Positions 32,923-35,484 of a stretch of 35,484 bases of DNA are shown here, piece after piece (within the stretch, counting starts at the first letter, position 1; every line of letters starts with the position of its first letter). The stretch covers positions 1 to 35,484 of the forward strand of contig FR884055.1 in NCBI GenBank assembly GCA_000435495.1, in the 5' to 3' direction. The position numbers were made by a program, and so were the translations under genes. Source of the stretch: Firmicutes bacterium CAG:552. GTDB taxonomy: Bacteria; Bacillota; Clostridia; Christensenellales; Pumilibacteraceae. The notes under the pieces were generated by a model. That model saw only the letters and a program-made list of their open reading frames with translations. It was not told where the DNA came from and did not search any database.

Positions 32923-33588
32923 TTAAAGGGACTATTATATTTACTTTTTTGAATATTTTACCCTTTTCTTTATTGCCTTCTTTTCTTTTGATTCTTTCTT
33001 TAACTGAATTAAGTTTAAAACTGAATTTAAATAAAATTTAATTCGCTCAAAAATTTATACGCTTTTAATTCCAACAAACTTATTTTTTACAGAAATCAAA
33101 AGCTTGAGCTATTATTGTTTCGGTTAAAAACCGGTTAAAAATCAATTAAATTTAAATTTCGAAACGATTTTTATGTTGTTTCAAGCTTAAAATTAACTAA
33201 AAACTTTAATAATTAAAGCCTATCGTCTTTTAATTCTAGAGTTTACTTTTGCCTTGAATTTCAAGTTTTTAATTGCTTTTAATAAAATTATTTACCACTT
33301 CATTTTAATTTTTAACTATATTTGTTTCTTAAAAATAAACTATATCTAATAATTTCTTATAAATCAGTATATTAAGCGGATTTTTATTGCATAAAAACCC
33401 TCCAAACGGCAACGTTTAAAATTTTGCGCACTTTTGGCTAAATTTAAAGTCCACTATGAAAATCTGTTTCTGCTATATTTTGCTTTATGGCAAGTTTGCA
33501 CAACTTTTTGTAAGTTAAATGTCGCTTAATATTTAAAAAAATTTATGTTTTCTATAATTTGTATAAATTCGTACTACAGCACTAAACA
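32923..33588. other. AT-rich, apparently non-coding region
   Basis: About 670 bp of strongly AT-rich sequence with no convincing reading frame; the few ATGs lead to frames of about 20 codons or less without SD. It holds many short palindromes: CGGTTAAAAACCG (33121-33133, followed by a second GGTTAAAAA), a CTTGAA-T-TTCAAG pair near 33254-33266, and AAACG-GCAA-CGTTT near 33406-33419. I recognise no known RNA family. It separates two minus-strand genes, each with its own signals. Confidence 0.6.
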
Positions 33589-33622
33589 CAAAAAAAGACG
33601 ACTACCGTTACGGTAATCGCCT
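33589..33622 (-). terminator. Terminator of rny
   Basis: Minus strand: AGGCGATTACCG (33622-33611) pairs with CGGTAGTCGTCT (33607-33596) through 12 bp with two wobbles, loop TAA, followed by a run of T (33595-33589). Confidence 0.9.
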
Positions 33623-33632
33623 CTTTTTGTTG

Positions 33633-35228
33633 TTATTTTGCATATTCAACGCTTCTGGTCTCTCTAATGACGTTTACTTTAATCTGACCGGGATATTCCA
33701 TTTCGCTTTCGATCTGCTTAGCAATTTCCTTAGCCATAAACAACGTCGAATTGTCGTCAACAACTTCAGGTTTCACGATTATGCGAACTTCTCTTCCTGC
33801 CTGAATTGCGTACGATTTTTCTACTCCGTCAAAAGAATTAGCTATACTTTCGAGCTTTTCAAGACGCTTAACGTAATTATCAAGCGATTCTCTTCTTGCT
33901 CCGGGTCTCGCTCCGCTAATCGCATCCGCCACCTGAACAATTATAGCTTCCACAGTAGTCGGCTCGATATCGTTGTGATGAGCCGCAATACAATGAATTA
34001 CTGCCGGATTTTCCTTGTACTTTTTTACAAGATCCACACCGATACTGATATGCGTACCTTCCACTTCGTGATCGATAGCCTTACCGATATCATGCAAAAG
34101 TCCCGCTCTCTTAGCTATGTTAACGTCGGCACCAAGCTCGGCTGCTAACAGACCCGAAAGATGACAAACCTCAAGAGAATGTTTTAAAACATTTTGTCCA
34201 TAGCTTGTACGATATTTAAGTCTACCCAGAATTTTAATTAAATCCGGATGTATACCGAAAATACCTGCCTCATAGGTTGCGTTTTCGCCGGCTTCTTTTA
34301 TTTTTGCATCAATCTCACGTCTTGCTTTTTCAACCGTTTCCTCGATGCGCGCCGGATGAATTCTTCCGTCTGAAATAAGCTTTTCCAAAGCAACTCTGGC
34401 GACTTCTCTTCTGACAGGATCGAATCCCGACAAGACAACTGCTTCCGGAGTATCGTCAATAATAAGGTCAACCCCCGTAGCGTTTTCCAAAGCACGAATG
34501 TTTCTGCCCTCTCTTCCGATTATGCGGCCTTTCATATCTTCACTCGGCAAATTAACCACCGAAACGGTAATTTCCGACGAATGATCGACTGCACAACGCT
34601 GAATTGCTCCGGTAACGATATCACGAGCTTTTCTATCTGCTTCTTCTTTTGCATTAGCTTCGATTTCTCTAACATACTTAGCCGCATCCTTTTGAGCGTC
34701 GTCCTTCATTAAATTAATAAGGTGCTCTTTAGCTGCGTCTTTGGTCATTTGCGCTGCGTTTTCAATCTCTTTAAGCAATTGGTTATGAGCATCGGAAATA
34801 TCATCTTTGATTTTGTTTATTTCCTCTTCCTTAGCTTTAAGATTAGACTTAATATGCTCAACGTTTTCGAGCTTTTTGTCTAGCGCATCCTCCTTTTTTG
34901 CCAAAGTGTCTTCTCGCTGCGCTACACGCTGCTCACTGCGCTGAACTTCCGCTCTGCGATCTTTAAGCTCTCTTTCAAAGTCGGTTTTTTGCTTCAAAAT
35001 CTCTTCTTTTGCAGACAAAACAGCTTCTTTTTGCAAATTTTTTCCCTTGGTAATCGCCTCTTGAACAATCATATTAGCTTGATCCGTAGCGCCTGAAATT
35101 CGCTCTTTTTTGATCAGCAAATAGACTGATAAAGACACAACGGCACCGACGATAGCGGTAATTATGGGCAATAAAACACTCCAAAGAGGACTTAATGCAC
35201 AAAAGACCGTTGTTAAGTTATACAACAT
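33633..35228 (-). CDS. rny: Ribonuclease Y
   Basis: 531 aa, standard length. Membrane-tethered endoribonuclease that starts bulk mRNA decay in Bacillota. One N-terminal membrane segment (about 17-39), a long charged coiled coil (about 45-205), a KH domain with GRIIGREGRNIRALE (235-249) and an HD domain with the catalytic pair His379-Asp380 (LLHDIGKA). AGGAGG (35241-35236) stands 7 nt before the ATG. Monocistronic within the window, with a strong terminator. Confidence 0.97.
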   Translation of the reverse strand: MLYNLTTVFCALSPLWSVLLPIITAIVGAVVSLSVYLLIKKERISGATDQANMIVQEAITKGKNLQKEAVLSAKEEILKQKTDFERELKDRRAEVQRSEQRVAQREDTLAKKEDALDKKLENVEHIKSNLKAKEEEINKIKDDISDAHNQLLKEIENAAQMTKDAAKEHLINLMKDDAQKDAAKYVREIEANAKEEADRKARDIVTGAIQRCAVDHSSEITVSVVNLPSEDMKGRIIGREGRNIRALENATGVDLIIDDTPEAVVLSGFDPVRREVARVALEKLISDGRIHPARIEETVEKARREIDAKIKEAGENATYEAGIFGIHPDLIKILGRLKYRTSYGQNVLKHSLEVCHLSGLLAAELGADVNIAKRAGLLHDIGKAIDHEVEGTHISIGVDLVKKYKENPAVIHCIAAHHNDIEPTTVEAIIVQVADAISGARPGARRESLDNYVKRLEKLESIANSFDGVEKSYAIQAGREVRIIVKPEVVDDNSTLFMAKEIAKQIESEMEYPGQIKVNVIRETRSVEYAK

Positions 35229-35342
35229 TCAATAACCTCCTAAATTGTAAATGTTCGTTCTAAATATTAGTATACACTCAAACAGTTCGCTTGTTTAAGT
35301 GCAATAAAAATACATAGTCAGGCTACAAAAGTACCCATAACA

Positions 35343-35371
35343 ATAATAATACAATCAGCTAAAAAAGTCAA
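35343..35371 (-). promoter_or_regulatory. Possible promoter of rny
   Basis: Minus strand: TTGACT (35371-35366), 17-bp spacer, TATTAT (35348-35343), giving a leader of about 110 nt. A second weaker candidate is TATACT near 35270-35275. The rest of 35229-35484 is AT-rich with no gene; a TTGACA at 35451 on the plus strand has no good -10 before the window ends. Confidence 0.35.
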
Positions 35372-35484
35372 GCGAACTCGTATGGATATAATGTCATAAT
35401 GGAAAAAATCAATTAACTGTTGTAACTTATAAAACTATATATTGTACGTATTGACAAATGTATTTCATATATATCGAAAAAAAA

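Noticed and set aside
33457..33519. 20-codon frame in the AT-rich region (MKICFCYILLYGKF...)
   Set aside because: No SD, very short, and low-GC chance frames are expected in such sequence.
32923..33588. Known structural RNA (tmRNA, RNase P, SRP or 6S) in the AT-rich gap
   Set aside because: None of the conserved motifs of these RNAs is visible and the GC content is too low.
33627..34148. 173-aa plus-strand frame within rny
   Set aside because: Antisense to the conserved HD domain and starts at the rny terminator region; no SD.
35451..35484. Plus-strand promoter leaving the window (TTGACA at 35451)
   Set aside because: No acceptable -10 at 16-18 bp spacing before the sequence ends.

Overview
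The window looks like chromosomal core sequence from a low-GC, endospore-forming member of the Bacillota, most likely an uncultured Clostridia-type lineage. The evidence is spoVAC-spoVAD-spoVAE, yunB, a Spo0A-type DNA-binding domain, a phenylalanine T-box, RNase Y, MutS2, the NifZ/ThiI pair and the miaB-mutS-mutL-miaA order. There is no phage, IS element or CRISPR array. tRNA genes encode CCA, and most genes have strong GGAGG-type ribosome binding sites.

Layout. 1-345: tRNA-Phe, tRNA-Thr and tRNA-Tyr, then a terminator. 363-3549: small accessory and metabolic genes (unknown 91-aa protein, rhodanese-TtcA fusion, nitroreductase, lone short HicB-like antitoxin on the minus strand, methylglyoxal synthase). 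3673-6392: sporulation block with a sigma-G-like promoter, spoVAC-D-E joined by ATGA overlaps, and yunB with a hairpin over its start codon. 6398-16863: one long unidirectional gene string behind a Phe T-box: pheS, pheT, U32 protein, mutS2, cysteine desulfurase, thiI. 16813-18720: class A penicillin-binding protein, convergent with thiI. 18815-26805: miaB-mutS-mutL-miaA with overlapping ends, then a YnbB-type PLP enzyme. 26786-27115: stand-alone Spo0A effector domain on the minus strand. 27322-28973: tRNA-Trp, RNase HI and a VTT-domain membrane protein. 29157-32765 (minus): a very unusual membrane-anchored PadR regulator with long acidic linkers, and a XerS-like tyrosine recombinase. 32766-33588: AT-rich, apparently non-coding DNA with inverted repeats. 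33633-35228 (minus): RNase Y.

How genes work together. tRNA biology dominates: four tRNA genes, Phe-tRNA synthetase whose T-box matches the tRNA-Phe in the same window, thiolation enzymes (TtcA-like, ThiI with its partner desulfurase, MiaB), MiaA prenylation and a U32 hydroxylation-family protein. Two mismatch-repair genes and the MutS paralogue MutS2 are woven into the same operons. The least conventional part is 29.1-33.6 kb: the PadR-membrane fusion, the XerS-like gene with an apparently leaderless start, an 18-bp palindromic element shared with the U32 gene, and a 32-bp perfect inverted repeat upstream of the recombinase gene.
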